Below are positions 37,954 through 48,058 of a DNA stretch of 64,000 nt, piece by piece; the first letter of the stretch is position 1, and every line of letters begins with the position of its first letter. Source of the stretch: Phallus indusiatus (taxonomy: Eukaryota > Basidiomycota > Agaricomycetes > Phallales > Phallaceae); the NCBI GenBank assembly GCA_027605045.1, contig JAQFWX010000026.1, forward strand, positions 1-64,000, given 5' to 3'. The translations under genes and the position numbers were made by a program. A model generated the notes under the pieces. It made no database searches and had not been told where the DNA came from. It saw only the letters and a program-made list of their open reading frames with translations.

Positions 37954-38452
37954 AGTACAATTTAAGTACGCTTGTACCAGTATAGGAATTCTTACTACTC
38001 ACGCTACTAATATCTGTTCTCAACGTGGCACACGCTGTTTTCCTCTTCTATGTTACATAATTTACCGATAAGACTTCTACAAAATATAGTAATTTCTCAC
38101 CTCTTCGATTGACAAACGTCGGACTGTGTCTCCTTATGATAGACATTCTACGGAGTGCTCAAGAGTAGTGTAATTCATCTGAGAACAACCACAAGGTATA
38201 AATTGAGCATTTACTCTTGAGTCTCGGGTAATGTTGAGATTCGTGAGTTAAAGAATTGAGTGAACAGGGGGGATAAAAAGTTGTAAAATTTGTATATTCA
38301 ATGCTGAGTAAAAAAAGGGGGGTATATGTATATAATGTGTTTTATATTTACCACCGAACATGAGCAAAAAAAAATAGGGTAGCGAGAAAGGGTTGGTTGA
38401 GACAGACGACTCGTTCAATGGGAAGACAATTCAACCATATGTATTCATTTAT
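37954..38452. other. Intergenic between convergent genes
   Basis: 3' flanks with G-rich and A-rich runs near 38270-38380. No gene seen. Confidence 0.4.
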
Positions 38453-40072
38453 TCAATAGAAGCCTGCTTGATGGAGGGATGGCCACTCGGTACGAACATA
38501 CTTTGGACCATTGACAATGTAGTCGTCCGTCGTGCCTGAGATGAATATGAGCAATGTATATTCATGTTTTATCGATCCTCTCACCTGGAGCAACGTTGAT
38601 AAGAGCATACCGGTCCCCAGAAAAGAAGTAAGCTAGATCACTGTTTGTTGGATGAGGGAGAATGGCATCGATAGTTTTGAAGCCAGCTTTCTTCAAAGAG
38701 GGCCAGTTGCTCCAAATATCCTTCGGTCCGTTGATGATTCTGTCGTTAGTTGTACCTAAGATTAAGATAAGAGTTAGCATTTAGGGGAGAAAACGGGAAA
38801 AAAAAAGAAGAGGAGACAGACCAGGTTTGAAGTAGATGAGCACATACTGGGTTCCACTGAAGAAGTACGCCTTATGGTCATCGGCTGGACTGGGCAACAC
38901 GGCGTCAACTGTATCGAACCCACTTTCGCGAAGAGAAGGCCACTCTGTTGAGATGCTCTTTGGACCATTAATAATAAAGTCATCCGTTGTACCAGGTTTG
39001 CTCCGAATGAGCGCGTACTGCTTGTTTGAGAAAAAGTACATATCACCCGTCTTTTCTGGGTTGGGTAGCACTGCGTCAACGCCTCCAGCGAATTTGGCTT
39101 CGGACAGCGACGGCCAGCTATCAACAATGTTGAGCGGATCGTGCTCAAGGGTGTCGTCTGTCGTGCCGGGTTTGATCCTGACGATGGCGTAGCGGTTCCC
39201 ACAAAAGAAGTAGGCGCGATCGTCTCCATCTGGGTGAAGGACACAAGAAACGTTGTTCAGCGGGACGGGGTCCACGTCAAACATATTATCAATAGCCTCT
39301 TCGCCTTCACCAATCATGAGATCTAGTTCACTGTTTACTGCACGGCGGCGACGAAGTTCATGCTGCTCGTCGTCAGCAGGAGGGTGGGCACCACGAGGTG
39401 GGTATGGCACAGGATCAGGGACATCTGGAGGGAGACGACGAGGAGTAGGAAGCTCTGCAAGAGGCGGAACGTGATTGCCATTAACTGTGTTGTCAAAGTG
39501 AGTGTTCTCCCAGATACGAAGTCCATGTATTCGCGTGCAAGGCGAATGAACTCGGGGCGAATACCTCCTGGGAAGGCAATTTCATGTTGGTTCTCATACC
39601 GGTGCCGTCCGAGAGCGTGGTTGACGTCAATACCGCCATACGCGAAGATTTCGTACTCGAAACGGTGCCTGGTATCTTCAGTAAGACGGCGCTCCCAGCG
39701 GGTCAGTCGACCCGCGTCATTGCGATAAAAGCGGGCGGTGGAAACGAATATGGAGTTAGTGTTTTCCGCAACATACTGACGAAGGTTGTAAGCGGCTCTG
39801 TTGGAATAATCATTTTCGGAAGGGTAGACAGGTGGGAGAAAGCCAGTCCAGAAAACCTCCTGTGGGGCAGCAGTAGACCACCGAAGTAGGCGTTCGGCAG
39901 CGGTCCCGACGTTTCGGCGGGTGGTTGCGTCATCAACGCGGTTTGGCCTGAACATGTCGCGAGGGTTGCCTGCGATGTTGGAGGCATCAGCAATGTTACG
40001 CATAAGTGCATCAGCATTATTCCTGTTGTTGAACCAGCCCACGAGGGAAGAGCAGAAGAATTCATCACTCAT
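38453..40072 (-). CDS. Predicted ADP-ribosyltransferase (pierisin/scabin-like) fused to hemopexin repeats
   Basis: The first ~190 residues look like an R-S-E class mono-ADP-ribosyltransferase. They show an Arg-Trp motif at about residue 64, an aromatic-GF segment, a Ser-Thr pair at about 111, a GGIDVN turn, and a Q-x-E motif at about 162-164 followed by AFPGGI. That set is known from pierisin- and scabin-type enzymes, some of which modify guanine bases. A Pro-rich linker follows. Then come about four hemopexin-type repeats of about 50 residues, each with a GTTDD-like start, WPSL, VDAVLP and AYFF segments. Two introns lie in the repeat part, and the last exon ends at 38453. No signal peptide is evident. 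The frame changes at about 39512-39520 between the catalytic part and the linker. The role is inferred, probably anti-animal or anti-competitor defence. Confidence 0.72.
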
Positions 40073-40192
40073 GATGACCTGTTTGTATTAGTAAGTGATA
40101 TTCAAGTTGTCGAACATCCTTACAGCTCGTTGAAATTGGGCCACACTTACCGGAATGCTTGTATGCTGATCCAAGTACAATTCATCCCAGCA

Positions 40193-40198
40193 TTTATA
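40193..40198 (-). promoter_or_regulatory. TATA-like box upstream of the ART-hemopexin gene
   Basis: TATAAA on the minus strand, about 120 bases before the start at 40072. Confidence 0.35.
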
Positions 40199-40338
40199 TG
40201 TTTACGTTCCAACACTACCCAAATGGGCTGATTTCAGGATAGTCCTTGTTCTCGTCGCTCTTCCGCGTCGAATTGGTAATTTTTGTGCAACGAACTTGAA
40301 CATGTGCGATGGATTGTTTGTTATCTGGTGAATTTGGT

Positions 40339-40458
40339 AAATCTGGCAAAAACCTTCTATGTGTCAAATCTGGCAAAAATCTTCTATGTGTCAAATCTGG
40401 CAAAAATCTTCTATATGGCAAATCTGATGGGAAACCTGGCAAAAGTCTTCTATGTCGT
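40339..40458. repeat. 27-base minisatellite, three full units plus a degenerate fourth
   Basis: Direct repeats start at 40339, 40366 and 40393 with a period of 27 (core AAATCTGGCAAAAATCTTCT). A partly matching fourth unit follows. Short open frames on both strands through it are a product of the 27-base period and are not taken as genes. Confidence 0.85.
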
Positions 40459-40645
40459 GTAAACCTAATGTCACGCGATGAGAGGGTAAAGGATAATAGA
40501 TAATACTTCAGACACACTTTGTATCTACAAGAGGCTTTATATATAATAAATGTGAATGTAGAACAAAGCAACGAAATAAGGAAATATGAGACAAAGACAG
40601 AGAACATAAAGGAAACAACCGGTGCATAAACATATACTTGTCAAT

Positions 40646-40818
40646 CACCGGAAGCTTGCTTGGCGGAGGGACGGCAAACCATCCTTGACAGGCCTTGGTC
40701 CACTAACAATGAAGCTATTCTTGGTACCTGGGATCAAAATGACTTACATGTATATGCATGCTTATCAGTTTTTGACCTGGAGCAACGTTGATAAGAGCAA
40801 ACGCGTCGCTTGCACCAA
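40646..40818 (-). pseudogene. Remnant of a second hemopexin-repeat gene (3' end only)
   Basis: Reading the minus strand, two short stretches match the 3' end of the ART-hemopexin gene: an ALINVAPG-like end of one repeat, then, after an intron-like gap, a GT..N.FIV.GP start of the next repeat and a terminal PSL-QA segment before a stop. The intron position is the same. No catalytic part is found nearby. It is a truncated duplicate. Confidence 0.6.
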
Positions 40819-40879
40819 TTTATGAGGGGTGACAGTCTTCAAATAAAACAGACAAAGGAGTTTATCTTGATGATAAATT

Positions 40880-41413
40880 TTATCGTATGTCTCGTCATAT
40901 TATCAAAAGGCCCTATCATTTTAGCAGTGTCTCTATTCCCTGGGGCAGCAGATATCGATATCTTGTCCTCTAGATGTACATGTACCACAACTATGGGTTG
41001 AATCATTATTCATCGCCGTCTTCATCCTAACACCGGGCTAAAGCTATCTTCGCTTGCTATGCTTCAGAGCATTAGGAAAATCTTTACTTTTCAAGTCACA
41101 ATCCGGCCGAACATAAAATCATCATACTAGATTTCGGTCCCTACTAGGTGCAATTGTACGACAACCCAGTTACATCGACCTGGTTTACGGTATGATCGTC
41201 GGTGCCATTTTATTCCCCTTCAATTCTCAAAATCGATGGATCATGACGGGATCGTATACCCGACTTGTGGGGTTTATCTTGTGGCCATCCTACCTGCTTC
41301 ATAGCGTCCACAATATAGCTAGCAGCGCGATCTGTCGAAGAAATCGGACATCTTCAAAATCACTTGAAGAAAAATGGGATGATCACGTGGAGAGTTCCTT
41401 ATAGACTCGTTCC
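40880..41413 (+). pseudogene. Decayed ICMT copy 7
   Basis: Recognisable pieces in several frames and in the right order: a DI-CPLDV-like start, LRLLCFRALGK, FTFQVTIRP, a DFGPY / VRQPSY remnant of the cofactor motif, a SQN segment, EEIGHLQNH and a final WRVPYRLVP. Stops and frame changes separate them, and no exon 1 is seen. Unlike the single breaks in the conserved genes, this is decay over the whole length. Confidence 0.8.
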
Positions 41414-41636
41414 CTAGCTTTAGGGTAGGGTGAACATATAGGCATCCTTTTCCTATCGCGGACAAAACACCAAAGCTATCTTTTTACATATTGATGAGTA
41501 CGATTGTAGTCCCGTATATTAACCAAATACCGTACACATATATTTGTCACGACAACTCGATTCCCAATAAATATATGCAAGAAATCCCAAAACTTATCAT
41601 GAATTTGGTAGAGCAATAGACAGTCGACATATAGGT

Positions 41637-43492
41637 TCACGAGCGCTTGTGAAGTTCAAAACCACCTTCGTATCCTACCATAGTGGTGGGTGTCATAGTA
41701 TCTCTCCATCTTCCGACAAAATTGTTACCAAGAAGGTAACCACGATATAGCCATTTACCTCGCTCGTCCGGTCCGTTCTGTATAGAAAGGTGTCGTCAAT
41801 ATTTTCCGCCTAGATCTACAAAAGTCGAAGTCTTACATATTCTTTAAGAATAGTGATGAATCCATCTCTAGCGCGAATGCGACCTTTCAATCTGAATTCT
41901 CCCCATGCAGAATGACCCTATGAACCAGTCAACATAATGAACTGAAAACGATGAAGCGAATGCGCACCTCCCCGATCAAGATCATATCCCGGATAACTGT
42001 ATCCTTAAATATATCCTTTTTACTCCGGGTATATATGAAAGATTGTGAATCATGAGAAATAGTCAATTGACCACCCGATTCTGCGATTGTAGCCGATGAA
42101 GGAAAGAACGCGTCCCGCGGAGAACCAGGCGGAAGGACCTCATCTGAAGATGATCCATATAGATGATACTCTCGCAGTTTCCAAACATGAAGGTTTTGGC
42201 CGATCGTACTATCTGTCGCAATTTGTGGTGGTTCTCCTGCTAAAATCGCCGCAAACACTCCAAAGTCCAGGTACTATACGTTTAGCAGGTCGCTCAACTA
42301 ATGCCTACAAAGAAGGATAATTCATTCAGCTTACAGTGAACAGTCCTTCCCATGTTCCCTCAAAAGCATTTGGAAAAACAAAATGTTGAACAACGTTGCG
42401 CGTAGCTGAGTCGGTGTCGGAAGTATACTCGATAGGCTTCCATCTCGCCCAATCTGAATCCCACTGACTGCTTCCTTGAACTGCAGACGAAGATTTTCGA
42501 AATGTTGTCCGCTTGGAAAGTGCTTGGGAACTCAATCTCCACAGTGTTGGTTCTTTTAATTGAGCGAGATGTCCTAGAATAGCTGGTAGGGCTACTGACG
42601 GACATCTAGGATGGAGAGTTTGACCTAGGTATTCTGTAACGTGAATTTCTGAAGGGCTGAAAGCGCAAGGATGCCTGAAATCCGTCCAAGTAAAAGGAGT
42701 GACAGGATACTAGTTTGTTAATGATGGTCAGCGATCTTCTCTACGGAGCCATACTGTCGTAACGCACTCGGTTTGCACCAACGGCAAATGCGCGGTATAT
42801 ATCTACATATAACGAAGAGTCGATAATCCCGCCGTTGTCTAACCACAAAATTAGAAGATGCGCCTTGCTACTGCGAGCGTGACTTACCACAGAGATATAA
42901 CAGCCACAAAGCTAGACAGTTCTGAAACGTGCTCCGTGGCCAGGTATTATAGTCACTGTCATATGCAATGCGCGAGGCGCCAGAATATTCTAGGAAGAAA
43001 TCCTTCATCCATTCAGAAATTCTACCCCACTCTTTGAGTTGCACTGCGTTCTTGCCATCGTTCTGATCGGACCAACGTATTAGCGCGCGGCAGCACTAGC
43101 ATTTGGCACAGAGACTATACCTCTAACATCATTAAGATGGCTTGCCATAGATCATTCTCCTGATATGACGAGTCCGACAGAACGACTTGACTGCCGTCAC
43201 CGTGCCGCAGCCGCTGCAAGACAGTAAACCTCCGGCTCAGCTCCAACGAAAGAGCGGTCGGGGTGACATATTCATCATCTAACCTCCGTTTAATTGCGGT
43301 AGTATCGAACTTGTAGGAAAATATGGCTGCGTAGAGGGTTGGATTGCGCGAGGGCGCCAGAGAATTGTGCAACACCCTGCAGCTCGCTGACAAGGATACA
43401 AGGTCTGTCGGAGGTCCCGATAGCTGATTTGAGCCGACGTAGTAAGCAATGTGTTCCAGGATTTCAAACGGAATGGTAAGAAGAGAGTGCAT
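41637..43492 (-). CDS. F-box protein, Agaricomycete type
   Basis: F-box proteins are substrate adaptors of SCF ubiquitin ligases, and mushrooms carry large, fast-changing families. The N-terminus LLTIPFEILEHIAYYVG followed by LVSLSASCRVLHN fits an F-box. Exons continue through a Trp-rich helix (SEWMKDFFLEYSG), LALWLLYLC, ATRNVVQHFVFPNAFEGTWEGLF, AGEPPQIATDS and a C-terminal GRWRDT region ending at 41637. About eight exons, with frames consistent with short introns. The substrate-binding part is not one I can name. Confidence 0.7.
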
Positions 43493-44303
43493 GAGTGGCA
43501 GGATAGAGTCGGGGTGGTAGACAAGGCAAGGTCCTCAGGCTAAGTCCACAGTGGTCCATATTTAAGCTCAATACCAGGCTACCCGGTTCCCACTCATTAA
43601 CCCGGCTGTTCAAACTTGAAATCGAATCCTGTTGTGCCGCTAAATATTAATTTCTCGTCAAATGGCGCCTTTTGCAATTGAATCCTGTAATAGCAGAAGG
43701 CATTATAAAGTTCGCGGATGAAATTAAGAGGAAGGAGGTTTTGGCAGGGCCTGCCAAATTTCTGATTCGGCTCTTTCCATGTCGGCAATCATAGATTGTT
43801 GCATTTTTCAATTGAATGACGTGAGTTAGCTATTCAGATAGCGTTATAGGGCTAAACATGCAAATTTAGTTGAATTGTTCATTTCCTGAGACTGCACAAC
43901 TGTATTGCAACTGTAACCGACGTGCCTTTTTGGCTTTGGCTTGTTCCAAGACAGGAACGACTAAAAAGCCAGCTGACAGTCTTATGAATACTATATATCT
44001 ATGTCACATGAGCTCAATCATTGCAGACAAATCACCCAAATGTCCAACATTAAAGCATCAAAAATTCAAAATGCATCAATACTAAACAGGCAAATTGATA
44101 AAGTTACAGTTGACTCAAAGGCTGAATACTCAAAGGCCTATCAAACCAGTCAGGTTGAATTAACAGTGCATTAGTGCATTGGTAAAATCGGTGGTACATA
44201 TACGAACGGAAACGACGAGTTACACGAGTATCCTTCGAACTCTGGTGCCGTAAATTCGTTATCCAGCGGGATGACATCATTATCTCGCGATCGAGCGCAG
44301 GAA
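43493..44303. other. Intergenic, divergent promoters
   Basis: About 800 bases between divergent genes. No exon recognised. Confidence 0.45.
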
Positions 44304-44308
44304 TATAA
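44304..44308 (+). promoter_or_regulatory. TATA-like element of the NAD(P)-binding protein gene
   Basis: TATAA inside GAATATAAGTATATG, about 65 bases before the start at 44372. Confidence 0.35.
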
Positions 44309-44371
44309 GTATATGCGGTATTTTCACACCGACGCTCCTGAATCTTGAATCTTGAACCTTGACTGCCAACA

Positions 44372-45877
44372 ATGTCTAAAAGTGTATTCATTACAGGGTA
44401 TGTTAAAACGATTATAGAAATTTCGCATCACATCTTTTTTTAGTGTAACGGGCTACATCGGCGGCGAAACTCTCTCTCAGCTTCTCGCATCCCCGACAAC
44501 TAAACATCATTCCTACTCCGCTTTGCTAAGGAATGCATCTAAAGCACCTATTGTGGAGTCTTTAGGCGTTAGACCTGTCATTGGTACTCTGGACGATAGA
44601 GATCTCTTGATCGAAGAAGCCAGAAAAGCAGATGTTGTCGTTCACACTGCGGACTCGGCTGATCACGTTGCTAGCTGTGAAGCATTGCTAGAGGGTATGC
44701 GAAAGAGAAGTGCCGAAGGAAAAGAAACGATATATATTCATGTGGTAAAATCACATTTCTAACGAATATGGCCTGATTTGTCTGATAAAGTTCTGGATAA
44801 TTAGAGCGGTACTGGTGTTTTGACTGATGATGCTCGTGGAGAATATGGTAAGTTTTATGATGGCACGGAAATAGCTTCTGGAATCACTAACCATCATATC
44901 ACTAAGCTACGGAAGAGATATATTCGGATCTAGATCCTGATCATATCAATTCACTTTCCCCTACGGCATTTCACCGCAACGTGGAATTGATGGTCCTAAA
45001 TGCCTCTTCTGAACCGGGTTCTAGAATTAAGACTCACATAGTCCTCCCATCCACAATTTACTGCGTCGCCGATAATATATTCGTCGCAAAGGGGGTCGCC
45101 AATGAAATCTCGATACAAATGCCTGAGCTCATCCGAGTAGGTGTCGCACGTGGACAAGGAGCCGTGATGGGCAAAGGCCTGAATCTCTGGCCCAATATCC
45201 ATATCAAAGAAAGTACGAGTTAATATTTCCTCTTTGATTTACCTTCCATTTAAACAACGTGACTTTTCCCAGTCGGAGAAATTATCGCTTTAGTTTTCGA
45301 GAAAGCTCTTGAGGGAAAGACAGCGACAGGTTGGGAAGGTTATTACTACGGAGGTCAGTTTCCGGTCTTCTCAAATTAAGCCGGGATAACGCTAATTACC
45401 TTGTTAAACAGAATCTGGAGGTGAAGCAATTGATCTGGACCCGAAGTACGTTTTACTAATCACTAGATTTGTATAGAATACAGAGGCATCGACGCTGCTC
45501 GTGCTATTTCGGAGAAGTTGTCCAGTAAATATAACATTGGCCAACCTGAGCCTACGGTACTCAGTGATGAGGAGGTCAAGAAGTACCTGAAAGGAGTGAG
45601 CATCATTTTCTGATCCCCCTGCACTCGATCTTCCTAATGTCGTCGTCTAGTCGTATTATCTGGGAAGTAATTCTCGTTGTCGCGGAGAGCGTATCCGTGC
45701 ACTGGGATGGAAGCCCACCTATTCCAATGATGATTTCCTCCAAAGCGTGAGGTCAGTATTGTGCTTTACCATTTTCGGTAGTGTCGACTGTCGCTTATCT
45801 CCCAAATATTTAGAGACGAAGTGGACTACGTTATAAATTTAGATAATTCCAAGAAAGCTTCTTCCAAGAGAGCTTAA
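44372..45877 (+). CDS. NAD(P)-binding Rossmann-fold protein (epimerase/NmrA-like atypical SDR)
   Basis: Starts MSKSVFITGVTGYIGGETL, a TGxxGxxG dinucleotide-binding loop with its intron inside the loop. This is followed by a DDRDLL and DVVVHTAD strand pair as in atypical short-chain dehydrogenases. Later parts are THIVLPSTIYCV, GVARGQGAVMGKGLNLWPNIHI, GWEGYYYG and a C-terminal helix ending KKASSKRA. About seven exons give roughly 330 residues. The substrate is unknown, and it could be a redox sensor rather than an enzyme. The last intron and the splice near 45470 are less certain. Confidence 0.8.
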
Positions 45878-47187
45878 CGGAGTCTTTAAGAAAGCGAATT
45901 TGGTTTTAGTAGTTATGGACATTGGAATCTAACCATCAATCTGTAAAAAAAAACACCTACGTGAGACAAATGCTTGATATTACTCCATTTTATCTGTTCC
46001 ATAAACTGTTACAGTGAGCGAAGTAATCCAATCATAAAATCCTCGGGTAATTTCTTCTGTGCTGCTTTCAACAACTTTAAGTTACGAGGAAAACTACCAG
46101 CGGAAGCTGCCGATATTAGCGCCCAAGCGTCAACCAAGACCAATGCTCATCCCAACAATCTTGTACCGTTTTCTGCCAGACAGCCGTTCTGAATAATCGG
46201 TATTCCCTAATACCAGAAGAGAAACTGCCTTAAATCATACTGTCAAAAATTAACAACAGAAGAAGAATATAAATATTTAATGCTCATGCACATGGCGGCC
46301 CAGTGGGTGCGCCCGCGCCGTGTAGGCGTTAATAACGTTAATGTAGGTACTGATGACTTCCACAAGACAATTTTCTCATTAATTCCTAAACCCGCTTCAA
46401 GTTTGCTAGAATTCCTTTTATAGTTCATTCAGCACTCTGAGGATTAATCATACGCTTTCCTGTGACTGCCTACCCTACGGTCCTGGTCCCTACCTAGACC
46501 ATCCCGTAGTGATTTCAGTCGTTTTGGGGGCTCGTACTTGCTATTCTACAGCAGGATTCTTACAGCCTCTCATGGCGCCTTACCAGATGGATCCCTAGAC
46601 GCACATACTAGGCCCGGTGAAAGGCAGTCAAAACGTATGAGCTACTTCCTATCCTTTCACTTTTCTCGTTCTCATCTTGCGTTCCGTTAAAGATATAAAT
46701 CAGTTAATGATGTAAACCCATTAATAATTGCCTATCATCGGTCAACTACTGTGACTATCTCTGCCCTTTTATAGACATTACCTACTCCATAGACAAACCC
46801 GCTAAAGTTTACGGCAACTTTAAACCGGATGTTCATTAGAGATAATACTCGGTTCTTCCTCGTTATTGCTATCAACAATTGAACATCGGCGGCGCTTGGG
46901 CTCTTACCGGTGTTCTTCCATTTAGTGGGAGGTTTATTCATTCAACAGGAGGCGCAGTCTTCCATACCGCCAATCGACCTGCCTGTTAAGACGTTCATCA
47001 GGCTTGTTTGTCATGGACTACGGAGCCATTGAATATCGCCGATAAAACTTCACTCAAAGAAGAGAAAACATCGCTTCTGACACGCGTCGTAACAGATGAC
47101 AATCGAGATTATGATCTTCTCGGTCACAAAGCCTTGGCTGGCCGGCATCACCCATAGCTAAATTTCGTCAAGTTTTATCGCTTTTCT
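45878..47187. other. Degenerate or gene-free stretch
   Basis: Short open frames on both strands (for example 46735-46941 minus) have protein-like pieces but no joinable exons and no family match. Possibly remains of a decayed gene. Confidence 0.3.
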
Positions 47188-47907
47188 CAACTCAACATGA
47201 TCTTGACGTTTACACCCTCGGGGACCAGGAAAGTAACCAATCCTGCTTTAGGCGAAGCAGCTAGATGTGGCTTTCCAAGAGGTAGTAGTATGGCCTTGTC
47301 TTCTCGGGGATCGAGGTCACAGTCGTCCATCCCACTTTGATGAATTGCGCGTCCTAGGAAGCGACCAACTGAAACCGCCGAGACTGCAGCAACAACAGCT
47401 GTGATAGCAGCATTTGGGCAGAAAATGTGCGCTTTCCTCTATGAACCACCGGTGGCATCACCGTTCGCTTGTCCGCACGTATCTTATGCGGTTACCCGGA
47501 ACGAACTAAATGCATTGCAAGACAGAACATCTCCATCATCCAACCCAGTATAACTGGCAACGTATGCTTGGGGACCTCTTGTAAGTGCCAAGCTGATGTA
47601 TGTTTTTGTTTGCACAATTTCACCGGAAAGCTTTAGAATGATCGATGCTGTCCATTTGTTATTTTAGGACGATAGCCACTTGCTTTTCACCGTATATTCG
47701 CACTTCAGTGGGATGTTTTTGGGTCTCGAAGAATTGCCGTGAACGGGTCTCTATGTACATTACAATTGACCAAGATATAAAGATCCGTCCTACTTTTGTC
47801 GGCTCGGACTCGTTGTACGAAACCATGGTTAGTTTATCGGACACCGGTTCTTTTATGTACGTTAATTTGACTCCGGTCATCATCGACTGTCTTGCACCCA
47901 TATGCAC
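47188..47907 (-). CDS. Possible membrane-protein gene, exons uncertain
   Basis: A minus-strand exon from about 47438 to a TGA at 47188 is open for about 80 codons. It contains a hydrophobic Ala/Val helix (AAITAVVAAVSAVSVGRFLG) and a PEGVNVKIML end. It lies behind a TTCATAG acceptor. Upstream on the same strand are protein-like stretches: PVILGWMMEMFCLAMHLVRSG before a GTAACC donor, and FISWSIVMYIETRSRQFFE at 47800-47700. I could not fix all junctions and do not recognise a family. It may be a broken gene. Confidence 0.35.
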
Positions 47908-48058
47908 CGCTCAACTGAAGCCATGGCCATACCTTTACCTTCAAGTTCCTTATTCAGGTCAATAACTCAGGGTCGGATATGATATGACATTTAAATGCTT
48001 TTATTGAACGCTACAGGACACATTGCAAATGGAGACAGGTTTTCCTGCCAAAAGAAAC

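Noticed and set aside
40339..40458. CRISPR array
   Set aside because: Units are directly adjacent with no unique spacers; it is a minisatellite in a eukaryote.
40215..40607. Protein with repeated RRFLPDL units, minus strand
   Set aside because: The repeats are the translation of the 27-base minisatellite.
26637..41413. Mating-type B locus with pheromone precursors
   Set aside because: ICMT modifies pheromones, so I looked for short frames ending in a CaaX box and for Ste3-type receptors. I found no convincing case, although the scan by eye was incomplete.
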